From Streptomyces bungoensis (GTDB lineage Bacteria; Actinomycetota; Actinomycetes; Streptomycetales; Streptomycetaceae), in the NCBI RefSeq assembly GCF_001514215.1, contig NZ_KQ948865.1, forward strand, positions 62,001 to 126,000: 64,000 nucleotides of DNA, in the 5' to 3' direction. The notes beneath the pieces were generated by a model. The model worked only from the letters and a program-made list of their open reading frames with translations. It did no database searches and was not told the origin of the DNA. Position 1 is the stretch's first letter; each line of letters opens with the position of its first letter. The position numbers were made by a program, and so were the translations under genes. Shown here in pieces: positions 25,335-34,027 of the stretch.

Positions 25335-28300
25335 TCAGTTCTTCTTCTTGCGGACGGTCTTGCTGGTCAGGGTCCAGCTGCGGGACGTCACCGGGTGGCG
25401 GTGCTTGTCCCGGGCCGTGACCGTGACCTTGAACCGGGTGCCGTCCGGCAGCGGGGCCGACAGGTGGACGGACACCTTGTGGGTGGCCCGGTCGTAGGAG
25501 GTGACGGCCGTGACGTGGAGCTTCCTGGCGGCCCTGGAGCCGCTCAGGACGGTCACGGTCGCCTTGACCGACGACAGTCCGGTCCCGGCCGGCAGGGTCG
25601 TGACGAGGGGGCTGCCCGCGTCGGCGGTGTGCGTCACCGAGGCCGCGGTCTCCTCCGAGGCGCCGGTCGACAGCATCGCGCTCGGGTTGTCGGCGGTGAA
25701 GACGGGGCCGACCCAGTAGTTCGCCGACCCGTAGGACCCGTTCGGGAAGGCGGAGTCGGTGCCGTACCGGTAGAGCCCGTTGTGGTGGGTGGTGGTGTCG
25801 GCGGTGGCGGTCAGCGGATACGACTGGTGGGCCGCCGCGAAGTAGCCGCCGTCCACCGCGTAGTTGCCGTTCGGCGCGTGGTACGAGACGACGTACGGCG
25901 TGTCGGCGGTGATGGCGACCGGGGTGGCGAAGGTGAGCTGCTGCCACCCGGAGGCGGTCTCGCCGGTGAAGGTGCCGGTGGCGAGCAGGGTGCCGTCGTC
26001 CGCCCACAGGCTGCCGGTGTGGGTGCCGGTGTTGCCGGTGCCCTTGTAGAAGGTGACGCCGGTGACCCAGCCGCTCGTCGAGGACGTGAACCGGGTGCCC
26101 AGCTCCACGGAGTTGGTGTCACCGGTCATGTCGGCGGTGGCCGGCACGGTGGAGGAGGGCCACAGCGTGCAGGGGCAGGTGACCGCGGGCGGGGTGGAGC
26201 TGGTCGTGAACGACCAGGTCACCGGGTCCGCCATGGCGTTGCCCCACAGGTCGGACGCCTGGACGGAGGCGGTGTACGCGGTGTGCAGCTCCAGTTCGGT
26301 CGACGGGGTGAAGGTCGCCTTGTTGGAGCTGGGCAGCGTCCACGTCCCGGGCACGGTGGAGCCGCCCGGGTCCTTCACGGTGAACGTCAGGGTGTCGGCG
26401 TCGACGGCCGAGCTGAAGACGGCCGACACCGGTGCCGTGATGGACACGCCGGTCGCCCCGGACGTCGGGGAGGTGGAGGTGACGGTGGGCGGGGTGGTGC
26501 TGGCCGTCGAGGTGTCCAGCACCACGTCGACCCAGTAGTTGCTGCCGGAGGACTGCGAGGACGGGAAGGCGCTGGTGGAGCCGTAGTGGTAGACGCCGTT
26601 GCCGCCGTCGGTGCCCGACTTCAGCGCGGTGAGCGGGGCGAGGCCCGCGTCGCCGCCGGAGAAGTAGCCGCCGTCGTAGGAGTATCCGCCGTTGGGGGCG
26701 AAGTACGAGGCGACGTAGGTGGTGTTGGCCTTGACGGCCACCGGGGTGGAGAAGTTCAGCTGCTGCCAGCCGGAGGCGGTCTCGTTGGTGAAGGTGCCGG
26801 TGGCCAGGCGGGTGCCGGAGGCGCTCCACAGGCTGCCGGTGTGGGTGCCGGTGTTGACGGGCGACTTGTAGAAGCGCACACCGGTGATCGAACCGGCCAC
26901 CGTGGTGCGGAACTTGACGCCGAGCTCGACCGAGCTGCCGTCGCCGCCGTTGACGGTGCCGGGCACGGCGGAGGCCGGCCAGACGGTGCAGGGGCAGGCC
27001 TGGGGGCCGACGGTCACCGGGACGGTGGTGGTGGCACCGATGTTGACGCTGTCGTCGACCGCGCGGACCTTGACCGACGCGGAACCCGGGGTGGTCGGGG
27101 TCCAGGTGTAGGTCCAGGACGTCAGGCCGGTGGCGGCCTTCCACGTCGAGCCGCCGTCCGTGGACACCTCGACGCGGGCCACCACGCCGCCGGAGTCGGT
27201 GGCGGTGCCCTTGATCGTGACCGGCTTCAGCGCCGGGACGGTGGTCCCGGAGGTTGGGCTGGTCACGGTGACGGCAGGGCCGGTGGTGTCGGTGGAGGCC
27301 GTGGCCGCGGTGAGGTTGCCCTGCCGGGTCAGCGGCTGGACGCCCATGTCCGCGAGCACGTTCATGGTCGCCTGCTGCATGCGGGCGTCCTCGGTGACCA
27401 CGGTGTCGGCGGGGTTGTACGTCGGGACGTTGGTCAGGCCCCACGACCACTGAACGGTTCCCGAGCCGAACACCAGGGCCCCGGAGTCCTGGTCGCGGAA
27501 CTCCACGAGGTTGTGCGTCGCGGTGCCGTTGCCGTAGGTGTTGCCCCAGTCCATGCGGTACTTGCCGTCGTTGACGTCCACGGTGGTGGACGACACGTCG
27601 ATGGCTCCGGCGGGCCGGGTGCTGTTGTCGAGGTCGCTGTCCCACTCGTACCCGAGGGTGCCGGTGGGGAAGATGGCCGTCTGACTGGACGTCAGGTTCG
27701 CGACGGAGGTGTTGCGCCAGATCCGGTTCTTGCCGTACGAGCCGGGGACGGTGATGGCGTCGCTGCGGTAGCCGTTCACCTGGAACATGGAGCCGGTGAG
27801 GACGTTCGGCGGCTGGTAGTCCTGCCCGTACTGGGTGCTCGTCGGGTCCATCCAGGTGCCGGTCCAGGCGCCGCTGGGGTCGGCGATGCCGTTGTTCTGC
27901 GCCATCTTGGTCATCTTGTAGCAGACCAGGGTGCGGTCCGCCGTGTTCGTGCCGTCGATGCTCGGGGCGAGCCTCGTCTTCCAGAAGACCTCGTTGCCGC
28001 TGAAGAAGCCCTCCCGGACACCGGCCTTGCGGGCCGCGAGGACGTTGGAGTACTGGCTCTGGTTCCAGTACTCGTCGTGGCCGGAGGACAGGTACACCTT
28101 GTGGTTCTTCAGCAGGGTGGCGCCGTTCGCCGACGACACGTCCACACCGGAGGTGTAGCTGACGTCGTAGCCGTTGCGCTCCAGCCAGGCGAGCATCATG
28201 TACTCGGAGCCGTAGATGCCGTTGTCGCCGCCGATGTCCAGCGGCCGGTTGTAGCTGACCTCGTAGGCGCGGCCGTCCGGAGCGGGCCCGGCGCCGCCGT

Positions 28301-28931
28301 ACAGGTCCTGGCCGCCGTAGTCGTTGTACGCCTGCCAGGTCTGGTCGCTGGTCTGCACGACGACGTCGGAGGTGCTGGAGTCCTTGCGGACGACGAACGG
28401 GTACGGCATCAGGCCGTCGCCGTCGGTCTGCGTCAGGTTGGCGATGTACAGGCCGGACACGGCGTCGCTGGGCACCGTCCAGGTCGCGGTCACGGGCCAG
28501 TTGCCGCAGTCGACCAGGCCGGTGGTGCTCTTGGTGGTGCAGCCGGCGGGCTTGGTGGCGTAGTTGGCCGGGTAGGTCACGGCCGCCTGGGCGGCGGTCG
28601 TCATCTCGCGCGCGCCGTCGCCGCCGTACCAGCCGAGCCGGTAGATCTGGATGTGGTACGAGGTCTTCGACTGGACCTTGAACTGGACGGTGTCGCCGGC
28701 CTGGACGCTCTCCTTGGTGGTGAAGCCCTTGATGTCACCGTAGGCGTTGGGCGAGAACCAGTCGGACTTCGGGCTGCCCGGCTTGGAGTTCTCGCAGACG
28801 ACGGGGTTCGATCCCGCGCCGCACGGATCGGATGCCGCCCGGGCGGGCACGGCCGCCGGGAGCACCGCCCATACCAATGCTGCTACGACGGCGAGGCGGC
28901 CGCCCCGGATCCGTCTGCTCCATTTTCTCAT
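25335..28931 (-). CDS. Large secreted multidomain protein: DMFase-like domain, Ig-like domains and two DUF4082 modules
   Basis: This 1198-aa protein has a Sec signal peptide (basic MRKWSRRIRGGR, hydrophobic core, AVPARAA near residue 32). Residues of about 35-560 resemble the large-subunit domain of N,N-dimethylformamidase-type proteins (for example YRLGWYGGDGAREM and YLSSGHDEYWNQSQ). Next come an Ig-like segment, a DUF4082-type module (about 670-810), a SbsA/Big_5-like Ig domain (about 825-910) and a second DUF4082-type module (about 925-1070). The two DUF4082 modules share long matches such as GTHTGSLW, TASGWQQL and a GGYF motif, so they arose by duplication. The tail ends in KTVRKKKN. GAGAGG precedes the ATG. 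It probably acts on or binds the cell-surface glycan; no enzyme activity is claimed. Confidence 0.85.
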   Translation of the reverse strand: MRKWSRRIRGGRLAVVAALVWAVLPAAVPARAASDPCGAGSNPVVCENSKPGSPKSDWFSPNAYGDIKGFTTKESVQAGDTVQFKVQSKTSYHIQIYRLGWYGGDGAREMTTAAQAAVTYPANYATKPAGCTTKSTTGLVDCGNWPVTATWTVPSDAVSGLYIANLTQTDGDGLMPYPFVVRKDSSTSDVVVQTSDQTWQAYNDYGGQDLYGGAGPAPDGRAYEVSYNRPLDIGGDNGIYGSEYMMLAWLERNGYDVSYTSGVDVSSANGATLLKNHKVYLSSGHDEYWNQSQYSNVLAARKAGVREGFFSGNEVFWKTRLAPSIDGTNTADRTLVCYKMTKMAQNNGIADPSGAWTGTWMDPTSTQYGQDYQPPNVLTGSMFQVNGYRSDAITVPGSYGKNRIWRNTSVANLTSSQTAIFPTGTLGYEWDSDLDNSTRPAGAIDVSSTTVDVNDGKYRMDWGNTYGNGTATHNLVEFRDQDSGALVFGSGTVQWSWGLTNVPTYNPADTVVTEDARMQQATMNVLADMGVQPLTRQGNLTAATASTDTTGPAVTVTSPTSGTTVPALKPVTIKGTATDSGGVVARVEVSTDGGSTWKAATGLTSWTYTWTPTTPGSASVKVRAVDDSVNIGATTTVPVTVGPQACPCTVWPASAVPGTVNGGDGSSVELGVKFRTTVAGSITGVRFYKSPVNTGTHTGSLWSASGTRLATGTFTNETASGWQQLNFSTPVAVKANTTYVASYFAPNGGYSYDGGYFSGGDAGLAPLTALKSGTDGGNGVYHYGSTSAFPSSQSSGSNYWVDVVLDTSTASTTPPTVTSTSPTSGATGVSITAPVSAVFSSAVDADTLTFTVKDPGGSTVPGTWTLPSSNKATFTPSTELELHTAYTASVQASDLWGNAMADPVTWSFTTSSTPPAVTCPCTLWPSSTVPATADMTGDTNSVELGTRFTSSTSGWVTGVTFYKGTGNTGTHTGSLWADDGTLLATGTFTGETASGWQQLTFATPVAITADTPYVVSYHAPNGNYAVDGGYFAAAHQSYPLTATADTTTHHNGLYRYGTDSAFPNGSYGSANYWVGPVFTADNPSAMLSTGASEETAASVTHTADAGSPLVTTLPAGTGLSSVKATVTVLSGSRAARKLHVTAVTSYDRATHKVSVHLSAPLPDGTRFKVTVTARDKHRHPVTSRSWTLTSKTVRKKKN

Positions 28932-28958
28932 GTGTACCTCTCAGCGGTGCTGTGCAGG

Positions 28959-28977
28959 CCCGACCCGTGCGGTCGGG
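28959..28977 (-). terminator. Hairpin between the DegT gene and the secreted-protein gene
   Basis: CCCGACC and GGTCGGG form a perfect 7-bp stem around a 5-base loop. It sits 25 bp after the stop of the DegT gene and 28 bp before the start of the secreted-protein gene, so it may end or attenuate the upstream transcript. There is no T run, which is common in Streptomyces. Confidence 0.5.
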
Positions 28978-29002
28978 GTGGAGCGGTGAAGCCGGGTGCC
29001 GG

Positions 29003-30121
29003 TCAGCCGCGGAGCGCGTCGGCGAGGGTGTCCACGACGCGCTGCTGCTGGCCGGGGGTGATCTGCGGGTAGAGCGGGAGCGACAGGATGCGGTCCGCAG
29101 CCTGCTCGGCGTGCGGGAAGTCGCCCCGGGAGTACCCGAGATGGCGGTAGGCCGGAGTGAGGTGGACCGGGGCGGGATAGTGCACCCCCGCGCCGATGCC
29201 CTCGGCGTTGAGCTTGCCGACGACGGCGTCGCGGTCCGCGCCGGTGACCTGGACGACGTACAGGTGCCAGACGTGGACGTTGCCCGGCGCGGTCACCGGG
29301 AGCACGACGCGGCCGGCGTCGGCCAGGTCGGCGAGCAGCGCGTCGTAGCGGGCCGCGGCCGCCCGGCGGGCGGCGTTGCCGTCCGCCAGCCGGGCCAGTT
29401 TCGCCCGCAGGACGACGGCCTGCAGCCCGTCCAGGCGGCTGTTGAACCCGGGTACGTCGTGGCGGTACTTGGCGACGCCGCCGTGGTTCGCGATCGCGCG
29501 CACCAGTGCGGCCCGTTCCTCGTCGTCGGTGAGCACCGCGCCCGCGTCGCCGTAGGCGCCCAGGTTCTTGCCCGGGTAGAAGCTGGTGGCCGCGATCCCG
29601 CCGCTGCCCGGCGACCGTCCGTCTCGGGTGGCGCCCTGGCACTGCGCGGCGTCCTCGACGATCCGCACCCGGTCGGGCAGGTGCCCGGCGAGCTCGGTCA
29701 CGTCGGCCATCTGCCCGTACAGGTGCACCGGCACCACCGCCCGGGTGGCCGGGCCGACCGCGTCCAGCGCGGCCCGGGGGTCGAGCAGGTGGCTGCCGGG
29801 CAGGCAGTCCGCCAGGACCGGCCGGGCGCCGATCCGGGCCACCGCGCCCGCGGTCGCGATGAAGGTGTTGGCGGGCACCACGACCTCGTCGCCGGGCCCC
29901 ACCCCGCTCGCGCGCAGGGCCAGTTCGACGGCGTCGGTGCCGTTGGCGACGCCGACGCACGTAGCGACGCCGCCGAAGTCCGCGTACGCGCGCTCGAACA
30001 GGCGGACCTCCTCGCCGCCGACGAACGCGGTGCCGGCGAGGACCCGTTCGAAGCCGGCCCGTACCTCGTCGGCGACCTCCTCGTGGGCCGCCTTGAGGTC
30101 CACCAGCGGTATCTGGTTCAT
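29003..30121 (-). CDS. DegT/DnrJ/EryC1/StrS family aminotransferase (WbpE-like)
   Basis: This 372-aa PLP enzyme starts NQIPLVDLKAAHEEVADEVR and shows the family motifs GTDAVELALRA, VVVPANTFIATA, VEDAAQCQGAT and SFYPGKNLGAYGDAGA, where Lys185 should form the internal aldimine. Such enzymes aminate a keto-sugar nucleotide. The close match of the opening and of the FYPGKNLGA loop to WbpE/WlbC-type enzymes suggests amination at C3 of a UDP-uronic acid, following the Gfo/Idh enzyme. It overlaps the upstream NeuD-like gene by 4 bp (ATGA) and is part of the reverse operon that starts at 35467. Confidence 0.92.
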   Translation of the reverse strand: MNQIPLVDLKAAHEEVADEVRAGFERVLAGTAFVGGEEVRLFERAYADFGGVATCVGVANGTDAVELALRASGVGPGDEVVVPANTFIATAGAVARIGARPVLADCLPGSHLLDPRAALDAVGPATRAVVPVHLYGQMADVTELAGHLPDRVRIVEDAAQCQGATRDGRSPGSGGIAATSFYPGKNLGAYGDAGAVLTDDEERAALVRAIANHGGVAKYRHDVPGFNSRLDGLQAVVLRAKLARLADGNAARRAAAARYDALLADLADAGRVVLPVTAPGNVHVWHLYVVQVTGADRDAVVGKLNAEGIGAGVHYPAPVHLTPAYRHLGYSRGDFPHAEQAADRILSLPLYPQITPGQQQRVVDTLADALRG

Positions 30122-30807
30122 GTGACGGGTCCCCCCATTGTTCGAGTCGCGAGTTCGTCCCGCGCGGGCGCGTCCGCCGCGCGCAGCCGCCGGGCCGGGC
30201 TCCCCACCCAGACCTCGCCCGGCGGGACGTCGCCGAGCACGGCACTCCCCATGCCGATCAGCGACCAGGCGCCGACCGTCGTGCCCTCCCTGACCAGGGC
30301 CCCGGAGCCCACGTAGGCTCCGCGCTCCAGCCGCGCGCCGCCGCCCACGCGGACGCCGGACGCGAGCGTGGCGTAGTCCTCGACCACGTCGTCGTGGGTG
30401 AGGACGACGTGCGGCATCACCGCGACGTGCGCGCCCACGTGCACGGCGGCGGTCAGGGCGCAGTGCGCGAGCAGGACCGAGCCGGGGCCGACCTCGCAGG
30501 TCGAGGACACGGCCGCCGCCGGGTGGATCACCGTGGCGTAGCGGTCGGCCGGCAGGCCGAGCCGGCGGACCAGGCGGGCGCGCGCCGCGTAGTCGCGGGG
30601 GTTGCCCACGCAGACCACCACGCGGGCGCCGGGCAGGTCGTGGACCAGGTCGCGGCCGCCGAGGACGGGCACGCCGTCCACCGTGGTGCCGTGCAGGGCG
30701 GGGTTGTCGTCGAGGTGCCCGAGCAGCTCGGTGCCGCCCGCGTCCCGTACGGCCTGCGCGGTCTCCCGGGCGAAGCCGCCCGCGCCGACGATCACAAGTG
30801 CGTTCAT
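30118..30807 (-). CDS. NeuD/PglD-family sugar acetyltransferase
   Basis: This 229-aa protein begins with a Rossmann-like UDP-sugar-binding domain (NALVIVGAGGFARETAQAV), followed by left-handed beta-helix hexapeptides (CEVGPGSVLLAHCALTA, VHVGAHVAVMPHVV) and the acceptor-loop LTHDDVVEDYATLASGVRVGG. This is the NeuD/PglD/PerB layout of acetyl-CoA-dependent N- or O-acetylation of aminosugar nucleotides. It overlaps both neighbours by 4 bp and lies between two DegT aminotransferases. It most likely acetylates the amino sugar made by one of them. Confidence 0.9.
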   Translation of the reverse strand: MNALVIVGAGGFARETAQAVRDAGGTELLGHLDDNPALHGTTVDGVPVLGGRDLVHDLPGARVVVCVGNPRDYAARARLVRRLGLPADRYATVIHPAAAVSSTCEVGPGSVLLAHCALTAAVHVGAHVAVMPHVVLTHDDVVEDYATLASGVRVGGGARLERGAYVGSGALVREGTTVGAWSLIGMGSAVLGDVPPGEVWVGSPARRLRAADAPARDELATRTMGGPVT

Positions 30808-31943
30808 CTGCGGGCCTGTTCGCGCAGTGCGGCCACGACGCGGTCCTGCTGGGCCTCGGTCATGGTGTGGAACAGCGGCAGGATCAGCGAGTCGCGGCTG
30901 ATCCGCTCGGTGACCGGCAGCGGCCCGCGGGGGTGGTCCGCGTAGGCGGGTTCGAGGTGCGCGGCCATGATGCCGCGCCGGGCGGAGACGCCGGCCTCGG
31001 CGAGCGCGCCGAGCAGGTCGTCCCGGCCGACGGGGAAGTCCTCGTCCAGCAGCACCCAGTAGGACTGGAAGTTGGACTGCCCGTGCGCGGGGTCGCGGAC
31101 GGGGGTGAGGCCGGGGACGTCGTGCAGCGCCGCCGCGTACCGGGCCGCCAGTTCGCGGCGGCGGGCGATCATCGCGTCGAGCTTGCCGAGCTGGACCAGG
31201 CCGATCGCGGCCTGGACGTCGGTCATCCGGTAGTTGAATCCGACTTCCAGGTAGCTCTCCAGGACGGGCTTGCTGCTCGCGTGCCGGTCCGCTGCCGAGG
31301 CGTTCATCCCGTGCTCGCGCAGCCGGCGCAGCCGGGCGGCCCACTCGGCGTCGTCGGTGGTGACCATGCCGCCCTCGCCCGTGGTGACCAGCTTGCGGGG
31401 GTGGAAGGACCAGGCGGCGAGCAGCGCGCCGTGCCCGACGGGTTTGCCGCCGGCGGTCGAGCCGATGGCGCAGGCCGCGTCCTCCACCAGGGGCAGGTCC
31501 CAGTCGGCGCAGGCGGCCCGCAGGGCGGCCACGTCGGCCGGGACGCCGCCCTGGTGCACGGCGAGGACGGCCCTGGTGCGCGGGGTGCGGACGGCGTCCA
31601 CGGTGGCCGTGGTCAGGTTGCCCGTCGCCGCGTCGACGTCGGCGAACACCGGCTCGGCGCCGACGTAGCGCACGGCGTTGGCGGTGGCGATGAACGACAG
31701 CGAGGGCACCACGACCTCGTCGCCGGGGCCCAGCCCCAGCGCGACGAGCGACAGGTGCAGGGCGGTGGTGCAGGAGCTGACCGCGATGCCGTGCTCGGCC
31801 CCCACCCGCTCGGCGAAGGCCCGCTCGAAGGCGGCGACCCGGGGCCCCTGGGCGACCCAGCCGGACAGCACCGCGTCGGAGGCGGCCCGCGCCTCCTCCT
31901 CGCCGAGCCAGGGGGTCATCACCGGGATGCGGTCGGTGCTCAC
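30804..31943 (-). CDS. DegT/DnrJ/EryC1/StrS family aminotransferase (second copy)
   Basis: This 379-aa PLP enzyme carries SSCTTALHLSLVALGLGPGD, VVVPSLSFIATANAV, VEDAACAIGST and WSFHPRKLVTTGEGGM, with Lys184 as the probable PLP lysine. The HPRK form of the lysine motif resembles PglE/PseC-like enzymes that aminate at C4 of UDP-4-keto-6-deoxysugars. That fits the adjacent NeuD/PglD-like acetyltransferase. The start is GTG 31943, inside the stop of the epimerase gene (GTGA), with GGGAGGCGG upstream. Confidence 0.9.
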   Translation of the reverse strand: MSTDRIPVMTPWLGEEEARAASDAVLSGWVAQGPRVAAFERAFAERVGAEHGIAVSSCTTALHLSLVALGLGPGDEVVVPSLSFIATANAVRYVGAEPVFADVDAATGNLTTATVDAVRTPRTRAVLAVHQGGVPADVAALRAACADWDLPLVEDAACAIGSTAGGKPVGHGALLAAWSFHPRKLVTTGEGGMVTTDDAEWAARLRRLREHGMNASAADRHASSKPVLESYLEVGFNYRMTDVQAAIGLVQLGKLDAMIARRRELAARYAAALHDVPGLTPVRDPAHGQSNFQSYWVLLDEDFPVGRDDLLGALAEAGVSARRGIMAAHLEPAYADHPRGPLPVTERISRDSLILPLFHTMTEAQQDRVVAALREQARR

Positions 31944-32914
31944 TGGGCCGCCTCCCGCTCCGCGCGCCACCACTGGACCAGGTCCCTGAGCCCGGTGCGC
32001 AGGTCGATCTCCGCCGTGAACCCGAGCCGCTCGGCGGCCCGCGAGGTGTCCGCGAGCCGTCTGGCGACCCCGTTCACCGCGCGGGCGGGTCCGTGCACCG
32101 GCTCCAGGCCCGTCGCCCCCATCGCCTCCAGCAGGCCCTGGGCCAGCTCCTTGAGCGAGGTCTCCGCGCCGCTGGCGATGTTGAACACCTCGTCGGTGAC
32201 GTCCGACTCGGCGGCCAGCACGTTGGCCCTGGCGATGTCCCGGACGTCGACGAAGTCCATGGTCTGGGTGCCGTCGCCGAGGATGAGGGGCGGCTCGCCC
32301 GCCTCGATGCGCTCCATCCAGCGGATGAGCACCTCGGTGTAGAGGCCGTGGATGTCCATGCGGGGGCCGTAGACGTTGAAGTAGCGCAGCGCCACGTAGT
32401 CCAGGCCGTACATGGCGTGGAAGCTGCGCAGCATGCCCTCGTTGAAGGCCTTGGCCGCGCCGTAGAAGGTGTCGTTGTTGTAGGGGTGGTGGCGCTCGGT
32501 GGTGGGGAAGGTCTCGGCCATGCCGTAGACGGACGCCGAGGAGGAGGCGATCACCTTGGCGACGCCGGCCTCGGCGGCCGCCTCCAGGACGTTGAAGGTG
32601 CCGTCGACCAGCACCTCGTTGGCGAGCCTGGGCTCCTCCGCGCACTGGGTGATGCGGATCGCGGCGAGGTGGAACACCAGGTCGGCGCCCTCGGTGACCT
32701 TCCGTACGGTGGCGGTGTCCCGGATGTCGCCCTCGACGACCTCCACGACGCCGCTGGGCAGCGCCCGGGCCAGGTTGGCCCGCCGCCCGCGCACGAGGTT
32801 GTCCAGCACCACGACCTCGCGGGCGCCGCCCTCGGCCAGGAGGTCGACGAGGTGGGAGCCGATGGTGCCCGCTCCCCCGGTGACCAGGATCTTCTTGCCG
32901 CGTACGCTGTTCAA
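31940..32914 (-). CDS. NAD-dependent sugar epimerase/dehydratase (extended SDR)
   Basis: From TTG 32914 (GGAAGGG upstream) this is a 324-aa extended short-chain dehydrogenase. The cofactor loop is ILVTGGAGTIGSHLVDLL, and the catalytic YxxxK is in YNNDTFYGAAKAFNEG. SSSASVYG and LILGDGTQTMDFVDVRDIAR are typical of UDP-sugar 4-epimerases and dehydratases. A GTG at 32959 is possible but has no ribosome site and would overlap the previous gene. It couples to the next gene by GTGA. Whether it epimerises or dehydrates cannot be read from the sequence. Confidence 0.88.
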   Translation of the reverse strand: MNSVRGKKILVTGGAGTIGSHLVDLLAEGGAREVVVLDNLVRGRRANLARALPSGVVEVVEGDIRDTATVRKVTEGADLVFHLAAIRITQCAEEPRLANEVLVDGTFNVLEAAAEAGVAKVIASSSASVYGMAETFPTTERHHPYNNDTFYGAAKAFNEGMLRSFHAMYGLDYVALRYFNVYGPRMDIHGLYTEVLIRWMERIEAGEPPLILGDGTQTMDFVDVRDIARANVLAAESDVTDEVFNIASGAETSLKELAQGLLEAMGATGLEPVHGPARAVNGVARRLADTSRAAERLGFTAEIDLRTGLRDLVQWWRAEREAAQ

Positions 32915-32945
32915 CTGCTGTGCCCTTCCGATGGATTCACTGTGC

Positions 32946-34001
32946 TCAACGTCCGGCACGCAGGCCGACGACCGCGCCCTTGAACGCGAGGCTCCGCGAG
33001 GCCGCCTCGAGGATGTCCAGCACCCTGAGGCCCGCCCGGCCGTCGGTCAGCGGCGCCCGGCGCTCCCCGATCGCGTCGGCGAACTCGTCGACCATGCTGC
33101 GCAGCGCCTCTTTCTCGCCGATCGCGGGCGCGACCATGTCCCCGGAGCGGTACGAGACGAGCATCTCGCGGCGCTCGTCGGCGCCGATCTCCTGCGGCGT
33201 GGCCAGGTCCACGCCCCGGTCGTACACGGCGACGCGCTGCAGGGGGTTGAGGTCGTCCCAGACCAGGGTGCGTTTGGCGCCGCCCACCATGGTGGTGCGG
33301 ACCTTGGTCGGCGACAGCCAGTTGACGTGCACGTGGGCGATGGCGCCCGTGTTGAGCTGGAGCGTCAGGTAGGCCACGCAGGCCTGTCCGGCGCCGATCG
33401 GGTCGGCCCCGTGCGCGGCGACGGCGACCGGCTCGACGGTGTCGGGGAGGATGAAGTCCAGGATCGACAGGTCGTGCGGGGCGAGGTCCCACAGGACGTC
33501 GATGTCCTTCTGCACGAGCCCGAGGTTGATGCGGACCGAGTCGACGAAGTGGATGTCGCCGAGCTCTCCGGAGCGGACCAGTTCCCGGATGCGGCCCACG
33601 GCGGGCGTGTAGCAGTAGGTGTGGTCGCACATCAGGGTGAGGCCGCGCTCGTCGGCCTCGGTGACCAGGCGCATCCCGTCGGCGTAGGTCGCCGCGAGCG
33701 GCTTCTCCACGAGGACGTGCTTGCCGGCGCGCAGGGCGGCCAGGGCGATGTCGAGGTGGGTGCCGGCGGGCGTGGCCACGGCGACGGCGTCGACCGACGG
33801 GTCGGCGAGGACGGCCGCGTAGTCCGCGGTGGCCTGGACCGTGGAGTAGCCGCCGAGGACCCGCTGGGCCCGGTCCACGTCGAGGTCGCACAGCCAGCGC
33901 AGCCGGAAGCGGTCGCTGGCCTGGAAGTTGCGGACGAGGTTGGGGCCCCAGTAGCCGGCCCCGACGACCGCGACCCCCAACGGCTGTGCACTCTCGCTCA
34001 C
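32946..34001 (-). CDS. Gfo/Idh/MocA family oxidoreductase, WbpB/WlbA-like
   Basis: This 351-aa protein has the Rossmann loop VAVVGAGYWGPNLVRNFQ and the family motif VLVEKPLA, then CDHTYCYTPAVGRIRELV and the LAPHDLSILDFILP helix. These features match sugar-nucleotide 3-dehydrogenases such as WbpB/WlbA, which oxidise UDP-GlcNAcA at C3 before a DegT enzyme aminates it. GTG 34001 has a strong GAGGGGGAAG site; ATG 34028, overlapping the upstream stop (TGATG), is an alternative. With the dehydrogenase at 13917 and WbpD-like gene at 11062 it completes a possible WbpA-B-E-D-I set. Confidence 0.88.
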   Translation of the reverse strand: MSESAQPLGVAVVGAGYWGPNLVRNFQASDRFRLRWLCDLDVDRAQRVLGGYSTVQATADYAAVLADPSVDAVAVATPAGTHLDIALAALRAGKHVLVEKPLAATYADGMRLVTEADERGLTLMCDHTYCYTPAVGRIRELVRSGELGDIHFVDSVRINLGLVQKDIDVLWDLAPHDLSILDFILPDTVEPVAVAAHGADPIGAGQACVAYLTLQLNTGAIAHVHVNWLSPTKVRTTMVGGAKRTLVWDDLNPLQRVAVYDRGVDLATPQEIGADERREMLVSYRSGDMVAPAIGEKEALRSMVDEFADAIGERRAPLTDGRAGLRVLDILEAASRSLAFKGAVVGLRAGR

Positions 34002-34027
34002 TTGCTTCCCCCTCTTCGCCTGGTCCA

